Shown here: positions 1 through 11,989 of the stretch, one piece after another
How positions within the stretch are numbered: the first letter of the stretch is position 1
How the letters are laid out: each line of letters opens with the position of its first letter
Assembly: GCF_000004195.4 (NCBI RefSeq)
Contig: NC_030677.2
Location: 198,671,872 to 198,735,871, forward strand
Reading direction: 5' to 3'
Length of the DNA: 64,000 nt
Source of the DNA: Xenopus tropicalis
Taxonomy: Eukaryota; Chordata; Amphibia; Anura; Pipidae
Position numbers and translations under genes: made by a program
Notes under the pieces: model-generated
Told to the model about the DNA's origin: nothing
Database searches by the model: none
Seen by the model: the letters and a program-made list of their open reading frames with translations, nothing else

Positions 1-1190
1 TCTTTAGCCTAATTGGCTTTCACTGAAGGGGATCCATATCACTAAGGTTTCTCTCTACTGATGAGAATGTGGCTCCACACCCTTATTATCGCCTACAGGT
101 TATAATTCATTATCTTCTTTAGTTTCTTACCCTTTCCTATACTGCTCACTCTCATATCCCCTCACCGTTTGTTGGTTGTGCTCAGGAATTACCTTCACTA
201 CTGTTCAATAAATCATCTTTTTGTTTAAGAGCGCCAAGAGGCGCATGTATTGCAGGTATGTCAGTATCAGTCAGTGAGCCATTCATATTCTGTGCGTTAT
301 ATGCCTATGAGTATTAGGCAAATATGAAACAGGCTCCTCAGTTTGGTACAATAGCTGGGTTCATGTCCAATAATGCATGTTTAATGGCATGGAAAGAACA
401 AACTGCTTCAATTATCCTTATTTATTTAGATCCGGCACTCCATAATCAGCGTCGTCGTCGGTCAGCTGCCCTACTCACCAGCACAGACACTCTACTGTAT
501 AAGGATTTATTGCTCACCGGCTCTGCCATCAGCTGCCTTTAATAATAAATGGGACCTTGCACACCATTCAACACATGTGAGTATCACTTGGCTTTAATGA
601 GCCAGATCCATACACAGGCACCTCTTCATGGTTTCCATTAATGCCATTATTTATGTAGATCCGGAATAAGGTTATATATGTATATCTATCTCACACTGTG
701 TATTATTTATTGACTTTTGATAAATGACTACCATTACTGCACATCCAACAGGAATCGGGATTTGTTGGGGTTGGCTGCACTTTGCTCATTTGGGTTAAAT
801 AACTATAATTGGCTACAATTAGAGGCAGGCAGCTTCGGGATTTATATCAGGACAAGTCAGAGGGCATTTTCTTAGTTTCTTACCATTGTAAATGGAAGCT
901 TAATATAGATATCCGCACAGCGTACTGACTTTATCTAGACATTCAGCTCAGATGGCTCGACCCCCGTGTCATTCCATTTAAACCGATCCATATCACATCT
1001 TTCTAACATGGAAACAGATGTTGCGCGGCGCGTGCGTCCCGTCTTGTCAATTCAACGTTCCCTCCATTTATCATTTATGTTCCCACATCTGCAGCGTCAT
1101 GAAATATCTTTTCGGAAACAAGTTTCCCTGAGCGTAGGATAACATTTTCTCATTGGGTAATAGGTTAACATTATTGGGTATTATTAACTG
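1..1190. other. Unannotated AT-rich intergenic sequence
   Basis: I see no extended coding frame, terminal inverted repeat, tandem repeat or RNA gene here. The 72-codon frame at 324-542 has no recognisable domain and no splice context. It is taken as single-copy or heavily decayed intergenic DNA. Confidence 0.5.
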
Positions 1191-1209
1191 GTTTTCCATT
1201 TTGTGAATT

Positions 1210-1480
1210 TAAAAAAAAACAAAAACTTGATTGTTTGCGTATTCATTAAAAAATCTGAATATGAAAAACTTGATTGAATAAAAATAGTTCACAAACTTGA
1301 AAATTGAAAGATGGCTTGAATTTTGCTTAGGACAAGTTTGCCAGGACATCTGAATAAACTTGCAAGTTTTACTGTACATTCGAGTTTTCAGATTTTTTGC
1401 ACTTAATAAACATTCGAGGTTTTGAACCATAATTCAAATATTGGGAATTGTGGAAAAAAATTGAATTTGAATGTTGATAA
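1210..1480. repeat. Dispersed repeat, family K copy 1
   Basis: This AT-rich block resembles 41600-41880 in the same order: a 'cttga' / 'gcttga' stretch, 'gagttttc', 'ttttttgcac', 'gttttgaaccat', then 'gaatgttgata' against 'gagtgttgata'. Shared order with heavy divergence indicates two old copies of one MITE-like family. The ends are eroded, so no target duplication can be assigned. Confidence 0.5.
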
Positions 1481-1703
1481 CATTCATGTCCTGCTGCTAT
1501 GGGAATCAAAAATACTATGAAGGAAACAGTCTAACCTACGTAACCTCTGCCCAGGGTATCAAACCATTTCAGCACAATTCCCAACCCCATATAAAGTTGG
1601 GCAAAGGTACCCATTATGGACACTATAAGGATCTTGGATCACATAGTAGGGTCTTACAGAGCATTGAAGCATTTATGTATTGTGGATTCAACTGCAGCAC
1701 AAG

Positions 1704-2003
1704 GCAAGCTGGAACACCATAGTGCAAGCTGGAACACCACAGTGCAAGCTGGAACACCACAGTGCAAGCTGGAACACCACAGTGCAAGCTGGAACACCAC
1801 AGTGCAAGCTGGAACACCACAGTGCAAGCTGGAACACCACAGTGCAAGCTGGAACACCACAGTGCAAGCTGGAACACCATAGTGCAAGCTGGAACACCAC
1901 AGTGCAAGCTGGAACACCACAGTGCAAGCTGGAACACCATAGTGCAAGCTGGAACACCATAGTGCAAGCTGGAACACCATAGTGCAAGCTGGAACACCTG
2001 GGT
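1704..2003 (+). repeat. 20-bp minisatellite, 15 units
   Basis: The unit caagctggaacaccacagtg repeats head to tail 15 times. The only common variation is cac/cat in the middle, and the last unit diverges (cacctgggtg). Open frames on both strands here are products of the 20-bp periodicity. Flanks show no matching inverted ends. Confidence 0.97.
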
Positions 2004-2670
2004 GCAGAAGGTCATAGGGAGTCTTGCATCCCGACAAAGTATCACAAAGTATCACCAGCATACCCAACACACAGTATGAGGGAATGGCACCTTCTCCAAA
2101 TGAGAAAAGCAAACAATACCGGCACAAAAGACTTAATACAAGGGGGGATAATCCCTGCTTGTTTAATTCAGAAGTGTAATGTTTCAGGGACACCCCCTTC
2201 TCTCTTGCACCCCAACATTGTTTTTTCTGGGCCTTGGACCTTAGCCACTGATTGCAACAGGCACAAAGGCAAAGAGTGCATCTTGCAGGGAGCACAGGAA
2301 GGTACAAGTGTTACCTTTATAGTATTTAGTGGGTGGGTATTTTGCACCTAAATTTCAAGTGGCACTGCCCTGTAGGGAGCCAACTGTAGGGCTATGAGAT
2401 GCAGAAGGCCCCCTAGGAACCTAGGCATATAATCAATTAGACTGTATGTAAAGGGTTTTTTTTTAACATTGTTATGTGACCATGCTCCCAGAGGCTTGGC
2501 TGGGGCCAGGCTGGTTGGTTTTTCCAGGGTTCCATATGACATTTTACACTACAAAATAGATTTTGTGGAACAATCATTTTTCAGTTATTTTCTATTTTAT
2601 TTAAATAGAAAATTTTATTTTTTTATTAAATGTATTTATTTGCTGAGTATTGTATTTGCGTGTAATATAC
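2004..2670. other. Unannotated intergenic sequence
   Basis: No recognisable gene or repeat boundary. Open frames are short, overlap on both strands and lack domains. Confidence 0.45.
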
Positions 2671-3337
2671 CAGTGTTTTTCAACCTTTTTTGGGCAAAGG
2701 CACACTTGTTTCATGAAAAAAATCACGAGGCACACCACCATTAGAAAATGTTAAAAAATTTAACTCTGTGCCCAGCAGCAGTGCCCCCCTAGTACATTGG
2801 TGCCAAGAGCAGTGCCCCCCTAGTACATTGGTGCCCAGCAGCAGTGCCCCCCAAGTACATTGGTGCCAAGAGCCAGCCCCCCTAGTACATTGGTGCCCAG
2901 CAGCAGTGCCCCCCTAGTACATTGGTGCCCAGCAGCAGTGCCCCCCAGTACATTGGTGCCAAGAGCCAGCCCCCCTAGTACATTGGTGCCCAGCAGCAGT
3001 GCCCCCATAAGTTAGTGTGCCCCGTGGCCCCCCCTAATACATTGGTGCCCAGCAGCATTTTACTTCTGCTCTTCGGCGGCTTCAGCAGCATCTTCCCCTC
3101 ACGCGCGCCGCCTCTGCACTTCTGCCTACACGCGACCACACACAGGCCCTTTTATAACGTTGCGCCCCGTGCGTACTGACGTCACCCGTACACACGGGGC
3201 GCAACCAATGACAGGGCCCGGATTTTATTAAAGTACTTTGAAACTTTGAAAGTAAAAATTGCGGCCCTGCCTACGGCACACCAGGCAACATCTCGCGGCA
3301 CACTAGTGTGCCACGGAACAGTGGTTGAAAAACGCTG
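2671..3337. mobile_element. hAT-type non-autonomous element (667 bp)
   Basis: The ends are inverted: cagtgtttttcaacc on the left and ggttgaaaaacgctg on the right. The element sits between perfect 8-bp direct repeats taatatac (2663-2670 and 3338-3345), the hAT signature. No transposase is encoded. The interior holds a minisatellite and a GC-rich right half. Superfamily is firm from the 8-bp duplication; the family name is not assigned. Confidence 0.93.
2771..3055. repeat. 31-34-bp minisatellite inside the hAT element
   Basis: About eight to nine copies of a unit centred on tagtacattggtgcc alternate two linkers, 'cagcagcagtgcccccc' and 'aagagccagcccccc'. The array lies wholly inside the hAT element, so it probably expanded within it. 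Confidence 0.92.
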
Positions 3338-3345
3338 TAATATAC

Positions 3346-4698
3346 TAATATATTTTCCTGCCTAATAAATGTCATAAAATGCCCTGAGTACATATGCCTA
3401 CAGCACATTTTGCAGTTATTATATTGACAAAACGATTACCGATCAGAACTCGGCAAGGTGACGCAGAGAATAACAAGGTACTGAATATATGAATATATAT
3501 ATATCAGAGGAATATTTAATATATATATCACAGGAATATATAATAAGAGGATAATATCCATTCCTCCCTGAATTAAAATGAATTGGGGGAGATAAGAGAA
3601 TTCTGTAGGCAGAGGAAGTTGTACATCTACTAATAAAATGATGTAAATTCTGATTTGGAAGACTGAGAACAAATTGTTCCATCGTTTCTGGGCCACACGC
3701 CAGGGTTATCATCATACGTTGCAGTTTCATAGGGAAAAATATAAATGGTTCTGTCACAGCTTTGTTATTCATAGACTTGCCATTGTTCATGTATATTTAT
3801 ATCTAAATGGCCAGAGTCGAAATGGCCTAGTGGGACACCAGGTAAATACCTGGTGGGCCCTAGTGGGCCCCATGGCCTTTGACCATAGTGAGTGGCCCAC
3901 ACTGACCAAACTTACCCCGTCAACCCTTCTTGCTCCAAAAAAAATGCGTGCACCAGCGATCCCCCATTCTAGAACTGCATGAGTTCCCACCTTAATCGTA
4001 GAGGGGGTATCATATGTGGCACGGGAGGGGGGGGAGAAGGACCCCCAGTCGGCAGCCCAGGTGGACCCCTGACACCTCAGTCCTGACTTTTCTGTTTTTA
4101 ACACAACACTTTCCCGTATTGTAAAGGTAACAGTGTCTGAGTCCTGCAGTAGCTAGTAGGGCTGGGTAGCTAAAGGCACCCACAATTCAGGGGGAAAGTA
4201 TGGGCGAGCATTCTACTCAACTTCATACTACATACACCTCATCTCATTCAAGTTTTGCCAAAGCTTCCAAAAAACCCACCTGTTTCAGAATCTCAGTGCA
4301 AATGTTACAGATACACAGGGCATGTTGGCCGTCTCTACAATCAAGAGGAATCAATGGCGCTCATAAGACCACTATCCACCACTCATCACTACCCTCAGTG
4401 ACATATGGGACACATGCTTTGGTGGTGACAGAGTTGAGAATTCATCAGCAGGTGCACTTATCGCTCCCATGTCTGTCTTAGTCAGGACATTTCTTTATAT
4501 AATAATGAGAAATAATGACAAGAGGCTGGGGGAGTTTTGACCTACAGGCCTCTGGCACGTGTCGTATTGACTGCAAAGCTTATCTTCCATTAAAGAACAC
4601 CAGCACCATAAAAGAACACCTCACCAAAGTCCAATATGTGACGTCTGTGGGATTTGGAGGCCATATGCTGGTTCACTGTAAATATTAGAAAACATTTA

Positions 4699-4700
<2 letters not shown>
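3346..4700. other. Intergenic sequence with a short TA-rich tract
   Basis: A degenerate TA-rich stretch lies near 3483-3550. Around 3810-4090 are GGGCCC-rich segments that may be a decayed MITE, but I could not match its ends convincingly. No gene-like feature seen. Confidence 0.4.

Positions 4701-4767
<67 letters not shown>
4701..4767. repeat. (AT)n microsatellite
   Basis: Uninterrupted AT dinucleotides over 67 bp. Confidence 0.99.
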
Positions 4768-4768
<1 letters not shown>

Positions 4769-4957
4769 CATATAATGCATATAGTTGTGTCCTCTATAAT
4801 TGTGTCTCTAAAATACACATGATTCTGACTTCAGGCATCAGTGCACCCACTGTGGCTATGAATTAGGCAGGAGGAACTGCACATTAAGGAGCTGAGCCCA
4901 GCTTTGCCATGGCTTACTTACACCCTGTTGGAGACTGTGTAAATGAATGCCTTATCC

Positions 4958-5256
4958 CATTGATTCCCAACCAGTGACTTGGGGCAACACGTTGCTCCCC
5001 AACCCCTTGGATGTTGCTCTCAGTGCCCCCAAACCAGGGAGTTATTTTTGAATTCCTGACTTGGGGGCAAGTTTTGGTTGAATAAAAACAAGATTTCCTA
5101 CCAAATAAAGCCCCTGTAAGCTGATAGGGTGCATAGAGGCCCCTAATAGCCAATCTTAGCCCTTATTTGGCACCTCCATGAACGTTTATGAAGATTGAGT
5201 TGCTCCCCAAGTCTTTTTACATGTGACTCACAAGTGAGAAAGGTTGGGGATCCCTG
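4958..5256. mobile_element. hAT MITE, family C copy 1
   Basis: It starts cattgattcccaacc and ends ggttggggatccctg, flanked by perfect 8-bp duplications ccttatcc (4950-4957 and 5257-5264). It shares its interior with 5884-6189, 53547-53852 and, inverted, 54836-55090. Non-coding. Confidence 0.93.
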
Positions 5257-5399
5257 CCTTATCCATTAGATGGGATGTACAGGTATGAACTTTTTGCACC
5301 TCTTCGTGCCCTAACACTTGTGCCTGGGGTCATAGCAAGTGAACCCTACATTAATTATATTATAATGGACATCAAAAAATCAGCATTATCCTCTAAAAT

Positions 5400-5505
5400 T
5401 TTGCCTTATGGGTTGGAAGGATTAGAAACAAATAGTAACTTGACTGGAGTTGAACCTAGGACTCCAATGCTGCAAGGCTGCAATACTAACCATTGTGCCA
5501 CCATT
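5400..5505 (-). mobile_element. tRNA-derived SINE head fragment
   Basis: On the minus strand the segment reads like the 5' head of a tRNA-derived SINE: an A-box-like tggcacaatgg (from 5500), then a B-box-like ggttcaactcc (5446-5456) at tRNA spacing. It cannot be a functional tRNA because the acceptor stem does not pair. The body and tail are missing or decayed. Confidence 0.6.
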
Positions 5506-5875
5506 TGATCAGTCTACTAAATAAGGAAAATGAAAGCAAAGATCATGTCAGTGGCTCTGGACAACTGTGCTGGAGCAGCATGCATTAGAATAATGCAAGA
5601 TGTAGCCCTTCAGCTGTTTTTGAAATATATATCTCAGTACCCACCAATGCCTGAAGGGCTTTATTGGATAAACTGTTTTACCTCTGACCCTGCTGCCACT
5701 AAAGATGGCCAAGTTAGCCCCCTGTAACAAGCCGTCATGACCCATTAATCATAACATCATATCATAATCCAGATTTAACAGCTTTATGCTGTGGATGTCA
5801 AAATAAATTGTTGTAAAATGGTCATTTAGGAACAGTGATTTGTGTCTTGGTGTATGCTTCAGTAAGAGAGGCTCA
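5506..5875. other. Unannotated sequence
   Basis: Nothing recognisable; short frames on opposite strands are mutual shadows. Confidence 0.4.
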
Positions 5876-5883
5876 CTCTATAT

Positions 5884-6189
5884 CAGTGATCCCCAACCAG
5901 TGGCTCAGGGGCAACATGTTGCTCCCCAACCCCTTGGATGTTGCTCTCAGTGCCCCCAAACCAGGGAGTTATTTTTGAATTCCTGACTTGGGGGCAAGTT
6001 TTGGTTGAATAAAAACAAGATTTCCTACCAAATAAAGCCCCTGTAAGCTGATTGTGTGCATAGAGGCACCTAATAGCCAATCCCAGCCCTTATTTGGCAC
6101 CTCCATGAATGTTTATGGTGCTTGTGTTGCTCTCCAAGTGTTTTTACATTTGACTGTTGCTCACGAGTAAGAAAGGTTGGGGATCCCTG
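5884..6189. mobile_element. hAT MITE, family C copy 2
   Basis: Ends are cagtgatccccaacc and ggttggggatccctg. Perfect 8-bp duplications ctctatat lie at 5876-5883 and 6190-6197. It is nearly identical in the interior to 53547-53852. Confidence 0.96.
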
Positions 6190-6197
6190 CTCTATAT

Positions 6198-6353
6198 CAG
6201 GGATCCTCAACCTTTTATACCGATGAGCCACAGTCAAACGGAAAAAGTGTTGGGTAGCAACACAAGCATGAAAACAGTTCCTGGGGCAGCAAATAAGAGC
6301 TATAATTGGCTATTTGGTAGCCTCTGTGTGGACTGACTGGTTGAGGATCCCTG
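6198..6353. mobile_element. hAT MITE, abutting copy 2
   Basis: A 156-bp element, cagggatcctcaacc ... ggttgaggatccctg, begins at the first base after the right duplication of the preceding element. It is followed by ctttatat (6354-6361), a 7/8 match to ctctatat. It is a shorter relative of family C. Confidence 0.88.
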
Positions 6354-6361
6354 CTTTATAT

Positions 6362-6660
6362 TAATGGTTCCTAACCTGTGGGGCTGGCTGACACTTGGCG
6401 TTGTGCTGCCTTGAGGCTCAGCTTGAAGTTAAATTAAGGTGAAATTTAGGAAAGAGCCATTTTGCTCCCATAGATACATGTAAAAGATCTGCTCAAAGAT
6501 CAGTTAGGGGGAGATTTGGGTTGAAGATTAATTTGCTGCCCCAGATATTCTTGAAACAGTGCTTTCCTATATCTATAACCTTGGCATGAACTAAGAAGGG
6601 CCCTCACCAAAGACTGGACTTCCAAGGGAAACTTCAACTGAAAAAGTCTGACAACCACTA
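6362..6660. mobile_element. Degenerate hAT-like element, third in the pile-up
   Basis: Left end taatggttcctaac is inverted relative to right end gacaaccacta. The following octamer ctctgtat (6661-6668) is 6/8 identical to ctttatat on its left. This fits an older hAT sharing the same target. Ends are imperfect. Confidence 0.5.
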
Positions 6661-6668
6661 CTCTGTAT

Positions 6669-7369
6669 CCTAAATGCACCAAACCCATAATATTTGGATT
6701 TATCCAATACCGAATTCCATTTATCCCCTCTCTGTTGTGTATTGAGTTGTCTACACTGCTATCAGGCATCTCACAGAATGGAACAATTATATAAGTAAAA
6801 CCCATATTAAAATGAACAGCCCACGCTGCAATTGTCAGAATCCATTAGCAGTGCTACTATTCTTGGCTGTCCTAATTTAAAAGAAATCAAACAGCAAAAG
6901 GATGAGCTCATTTAAAGAAAAAAAAATACTTTTTAGCCATAGAAAGAGCCCTGAAAGAGATCCAATAAGCTTTAAAATGTCAACTGGATTTCTCAGACCC
7001 AAACACTAAATATATAGGATTTTGCAATGTATATGCCATAAATAGTAGACTTCAAAACAGAAAGTACGTCACATCAGTGTTTATACAGGCACAGTCAATG
7101 TTGTTGGAGAGAGAACTTCAAAATATTGTGTTAGACCAGCGGAACTTCAGGTGATTAAAAAACCATTCACATTATTATTTTAGCTGAAACAGTAATAAAT
7201 ATCATTGTGTCTCCTGAATTACAGATCCATACAGGGAGCCAAGACTGATTTCCTGGGCAATAGATCAGCCCAGAAATGAACAGAATAAAGGCATTGTTTT
7301 CCATAAAGGTGGGGATTTTTCCAGAATGACCAAGAATCTCCATAAAGCAGGTAATTCTTACATATCAAG
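6669..7369. other. Unannotated intergenic sequence
   Basis: AT-rich, no coding or repeat structure recognised. Confidence 0.45.
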
Positions 7370-7799
7370 TACAGGTATGGGACCCGTTATCCAGAATGCT
7401 TGGGACCTAGGGTTTTCTGGATAAGGGGTCTTTCTGTAATTCGGGTCTCCTACCTTAAGTCTACTAATAAAATTATTTAACCCTTTTACTGCCAGCCATT
7501 TTGGTCAAAGCGGAACTTGTATTGCCAGACAGTTTTTGAACATTTTGCACTGTTTCACTTTAGGGGCCTTTCCTCGGGGGGACTTTTAGTTTACCAAGGA
7601 AAACAATATATCGTTTTTTTCAGAACAACCTAAGCTTTCAAAATATGGTAGAATTTTTGTGTAATTCCAATTCTGTAACAAGATATAGGCTTCTAAATGT
7701 CTAAAAATGCAAAAAAAATCAAATTTTCCATAATATAATCACACATACTAGAAACAAAAATTATTTTATGCACGAATATACAACTGATTTGGAAAGTCC

Positions 7800-10700
7800 C
7801 ATGTCTCCTGAACGTGCCAATACCAAATATATATAGTTTTATGGAGATTTCTCACTTGTATAGGTCAAAAACTCCCAGCAGTACACTACCAAATTCCCAA
7901 AGCACTGCTCCAAAAAAACTGCATACTTTGGATTTCAAGGCCAAAATTCCACTAACAGAAGGTTTATCCCAGAAAATTGTACATTTTTGGAAAGAACAGA
8001 TTCTGGGGAATACAGAATAGGCACAACTGTCTGTCTACTCCAAACTATCAAGTCGCAATGCTTTCCTAAAGTTATTGGTTTTTATCAAAATTTGTGATTT
8101 TTTTTAAAAATCGCTTCAAAGCTTCTAGTCTATAGTATCTTATCTCCTACAGGTCATAAAGTAACCAAATAAAACACCCTAAATATGAATGCCTGGGGTC
8201 CACTGAACAGTTTGATGCCCAATATGTATAGGTTTACCTAAGTATGTGGCATGTAGGGGCCCCAATGTGAACATACCCCATATGAACTGTCATTTCTGTC
8301 ATTTCAGCTTCTGCAAAATCAACACATTTACATCATTATATGTGGGATGAAGCTAGTAAAAAGTACGCTCACCCCAGAAAGTCATATATTTTTGGAAAGT
8401 ACACATTCCCCCGAATCTAAAATGGGTACCCATGTCTTTCTACTCCAAAGTACCAAGCCGCACAGCTTTTCTAAAGTTAGCAATTTTGATGACATTTCCA
8501 AAAATCCCCTCAAAGCTTCCAATTTGAAGCATCTTATCTCCCACATAGCATTAGGTACCAAGATAAAACACCCTGAATTTGAACACCAGGGGTCCACTGA
8601 ACAGTTTGATGCCCAATATGTATAGGTTTACCTAAGTATGTGGCATGTAGGGGCCCCAATGTGAACATACCCCCATATGAACTGTCATTTCTGTCATTTC
8701 AGCTCCTGCAAAATCAACACATTTACATTATTATATGTGGGATAAAGCTACAAAAAAGTACGCTCACCCCAGAAAGTCATATATTTTTGGAAAGTACACA
8801 TTCCCCCGAATCTAAAATGGGTACCCATGTCTTTCTACTCCAAAGTACCAAGCCGCACAGCTTTTCTAAAGTTAGCAATTTTGATGACATTTCCAAAAAT
8901 CCCCTCAAAGCTTCCAATTTGAAGCATCTTATCTCCCACATAGCATTAGGTACCAAGATAAAACACCCTGAATTTGAACGCCAGGGGTCCACTGAACAGT
9001 TTGATGCCCAATATGTATAGGTTTACCCAAGTATGTGGCATGTAGGGGCCCGAATGTGAACATACCCCCATATATACTGTCATTTCTGTCATTTCAGCTT
9101 CTGCAAAATCAACACATTTACATCATTATATGTGGGATAAAGCTAGTAAAAAGTAATCTCACCCCAGAAAGTCATATATTTTTGGAAAGTACACATTCCC
9201 CCGAATCTAAAATGGGTACCCATGTCTTTCTACTCCAAAGTACCAAGCCGCACAGCTTTTCTAAAGTTAGCAATTTTGATGACATTTCCAAAAATCCCCT
9301 CAAAGCTTCCACTTTGCAGCATCTTATCTCCCACATAGCATTAGGTACCAAGATAAAACACCCTGAATTTGAACACCAGGGGTCCACTGAACAGTTTGAT
9401 GCCCAATATGTATAGGTTTACCCAAGTATGTGGCATGTAGGGGCCCGAATGTGAACATACCCCCATATATACTGTCATTTCTGTCATTTCAGCTCCTGCA
9501 AAATCAACACATTTACATCATTATATGTGAGATAAAGCTACAAAAAAGTACGCTCACCCCAGAAAGCCATATATTTTTGGAAAGTACACATTCCCCCGAA
9601 TCTAAAATGGGTACCCATGTCTTTCTACTCCAAAGTACCAAGCCGCACAGCTTTTCTAAAGTTAGCAATTTTGATGACATTTCCAAAAATCCCCTCAAAG
9701 CTTCCATTTTGAAGCATCTTATCTCCCACATAGCATTAGGTACCAAGATAAAACACCCTGAATTTGAACGCCAGGGGTCCACTGAACAGTTTGATGCCCA
9801 ATATGTATAGGTTTACCTAAGTATGTGACATGTAGGGGCCCCAATGTGAACATACCCCCATATATACTGTCATTTCTGTCATTTCAGCTCCTGCAAAATC
9901 AACACATTTACATCATTATATGTGGGATAAAGCTACAAAAAAGTACGCTCACCCCAGAAAGTCATATATTTTTGGAAAGTACACATTCCCCCGAATCTAA
10001 AATGGGTACCCATGTCTTTCTACTCCAAAGTACCAAGCCGCACAGCTTTTCTAAAGTTAGCAATTTTGATGACATTTCCAAAAATCCCCTCAAAGCTTCC
10101 ACTTTGCAGCATCTTATCTCCCACATAGTGTTAGGTACCAAGATAAAACACCCTAAATTTGAACGCCAGGGGTCCACTGAACAGTTTGATGCCCAATATG
10201 TATAGGTTTACCTAAGTATGTGGCATGTAGGGGCCCCAATGGGAACATACCCCCATATGATCTATCATTTCAGCTCCTGCAAAATCAACACATTTACATC
10301 CTTTATGTGGGATAATGCTACAAAAAAAGTACATTCACCCCAGAAAGCCATATATTTTTGGAAAATACACATCCCCCCGAATCTATAATGGGTAAATATT
10401 TCTTATTGCTACAAAGTACCAAGCTGTAAAGCTTTCCTAAGTTTGCAGATTTATATGACATTTTCGAAAATCGCATAAAAATGTTGCAATTTGCCGCATT
10501 TATCTCTCACAATTTCTTGATAAAGATCAGATAAAGACAAATCACCCCAAAAAGGAACACCAGAGGTCTACTGAACAGTTTGATGCCCAATATGCATAGA
10601 TATACCAAAGTCTGCGGTATGTACTGAACCCTAAATGAAAATAGCGCATAAGGATTTCTCGCCTGCCAGCTCAGCTTTTGCACACAGAGCCCCCTGTCAG

Positions 10701-11240
10701 TGTATTATGTGCCAAAACTTCCCCTAACTATACAGATCCCCCACAAAACAATATATTTTTGGAAAGTACACATTCTGACAAATCCAACAAGGGTAAAGAG
10801 TCCTTTCTACACCAAAGTACCAATCTGCAGAGCTTTCCTAAAGTTATTGGTTTTTATGACATTTCAGAAAATTGCCTAAAAATGTTGCAATTTGTCACAT
10901 TTATCTCACACAATTTCTTTCGTACAAAGGCAAGTCACCCCAAATAGGAACACCAGAGGCCTACTGAACAGATTGATGCCCAATATGCATAGATATACCA
11001 AAGTCTGCGGTATGTACTGAACCCAAAATGAAAATAGCGCATAAGGATTTCTCGCCTGCCAGCTCAGCTTTTGCACACAGAGCCCCCTGTCAGTGTATTA
11101 TGTGCAGTAACCCCCCCCTAACTATACAGTGACCCCCAGAAAACCATATATTTTTGGAAAGTACACATTCTGATGAATTCAAAATAGGTAAAGTTATTTT
11201 TGTACACCAAAGTTACACCTGGCAAAGCTACGCTAAAAAC
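7800..11240 (+). repeat. ~395-bp tandem array inside the piggyBac-like element
   Basis: The landmark gaacagtttgatgcccaata recurs near 8196, 8590, 8985, 9380, 9775, 10170 and 10566, with a variant near 10960, a 394-396-bp period. The central five units are almost identical, while outer units diverge progressively. Each central unit contains a 126-codon frame starting ATG-ACA/GCA-TGT. The period is not a multiple of three and every frame ends at the same TAG, so I read these frames as repeat by-products, not genes. Confidence 0.95.
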
Positions 11241-11386
11241 AGATCAGGAACACTTATACAGGGATAAAATGTGATAAAACCACAAAAATTGTGCAAATCA
11301 GTGAAACAACAAAATAAGTTACATGACAGTGTAATTAGTGGCCAGAATATCTGATCCAATAGTTACGCTGTCAAAATAAACAGTTT

Positions 11387-11705
11387 TTAGGTAAAAGAAA
11401 ATAAAAACAAAGTGGTAAAATGAAAAAAAAAAAAAAAAAAAAGCAAAACAAAAAAAAACCAAAGTGTTTGTGTATACATGTGTGTACATGTGTAAAAGTT
11501 GTGTGATAGTGTGTAAGTGTGTATATGAGTGTAAATAAGTGTATAAAAGTGTGAAAAATGAAAAAAAAAAAAAAATGAAAAAAATAAATAAAAAAATGCT
11601 AAAATGTGTGCTGTAAGTGTGTGTAAATGTATGTAAGTGTGTATAAATGTATGTAAATGTGTGTATAAGTGTGTAAAAGTGTGTAAATGCAATAAAAAAA
11701 AAAGT
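11387..11705. repeat. Low-complexity poly-A and GTGTAAATGTAT-like tracts
   Basis: A-rich runs (11421-11457, 11561-11598) alternate with degenerate gtgtgtaaatgt/gtatgtaagt arrays. Long frames here are compositional artefacts. Confidence 0.9.
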
Positions 11706-11774
11706 CCTTACCTGTTCCTGAAGACCGATCGCCTCCTTCCTCATTTGGGCCGGCGCTGGGGGAGAGGGAGGAAG

Positions 11775-11817
11775 CAGGAAGCAGCAGATGCGATGCGATC
11801 GCATCTGCTGCTTCCTG
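11775..11817. other. Hairpin 1 of 6 (19-bp perfect stem, 5-nt loop)
   Basis: Arms 11775-11793 and 11799-11817 are exact reverse complements (caggaagcagcagatgcga and its complement). Confidence 0.97.
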
Positions 11818-11819
11818 GA

Positions 11820-11850
11820 GGGTCCTGCGAGCGATCGGCTCGCAGGACCC
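11820..11850. other. Hairpin 2 of 6 (13-bp perfect stem, 5-nt loop)
   Basis: Arms gggtcctgcgagc (11820-11832) and gctcgcaggaccc (11838-11850), two bases after hairpin 1. Confidence 0.97.
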
Positions 11851-11852
11851 TG

Positions 11853-11892
11853 ATGACAGCCCCCCTGGCACATTGCCCAGGGGGGCTGTCAT
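11853..11892. other. Hairpin 3 of 6 (16-bp perfect stem, 8-nt loop)
   Basis: Arms atgacagcccccctgg (11853-11868) and ccaggggggctgtcat (11877-11892). Confidence 0.97.
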
Positions 11893-11900
11893 TGTTAGAA

Positions 11901-11940
11901 GCCCTCTGCAGCGGCGGCACATGCCGCCGCTGCAGAGGGC
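11901..11940. other. Hairpin 4 of 6 (19-bp perfect stem, 2-nt centre)
   Basis: Arms gccctctgcagcggcggca (11901-11919) and its exact complement (11922-11940). GC-rich and likely to extrude very stably. Confidence 0.97.
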
Positions 11941-11943
11941 AGC

Positions 11944-11988
11944 GCTTAAACGCCAACGACGTATGAGACACGTCGTTGGCGTTTAAGC
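11944..11988. other. Hairpin 5 of 6 (19-bp perfect stem, 7-nt loop)
   Basis: Arms gcttaaacgccaacgacgt (11944-11962) and its exact complement (11970-11988). The cgccaacgacg motif recalls subterminal inverted repeats of Uribo-type piggyBac elements, so this one may be a transposase-recognition repeat. Confidence 0.95.
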
Positions 11989-11989
11989 C

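Noticed and set aside
3808..4090. Possible MITE with GGGCCC-rich ends
   Set aside because: Left and right ends do not align convincingly and no target duplication was found.
5440..5505. Possible tRNA gene on the minus strand
   Set aside because: A- and B-box-like motifs are present but the acceptor and anticodon stems do not pair; it fits a SINE head.
8640..10205. Four near-identical 126-codon frames, one per 395-bp unit, suggesting a repeated gene
   Set aside because: They are copies of one repeat with the same stop codon. The period is not a multiple of 3, there is no domain, and there is no evidence of codon-level constraint.
11319..11873. 184-codon minus-strand frame with F-rich segments resembling a membrane protein
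   Set aside because: Low-complexity poly-A/GTGTAA tract; phenylalanine and threonine/histidine runs follow from composition.
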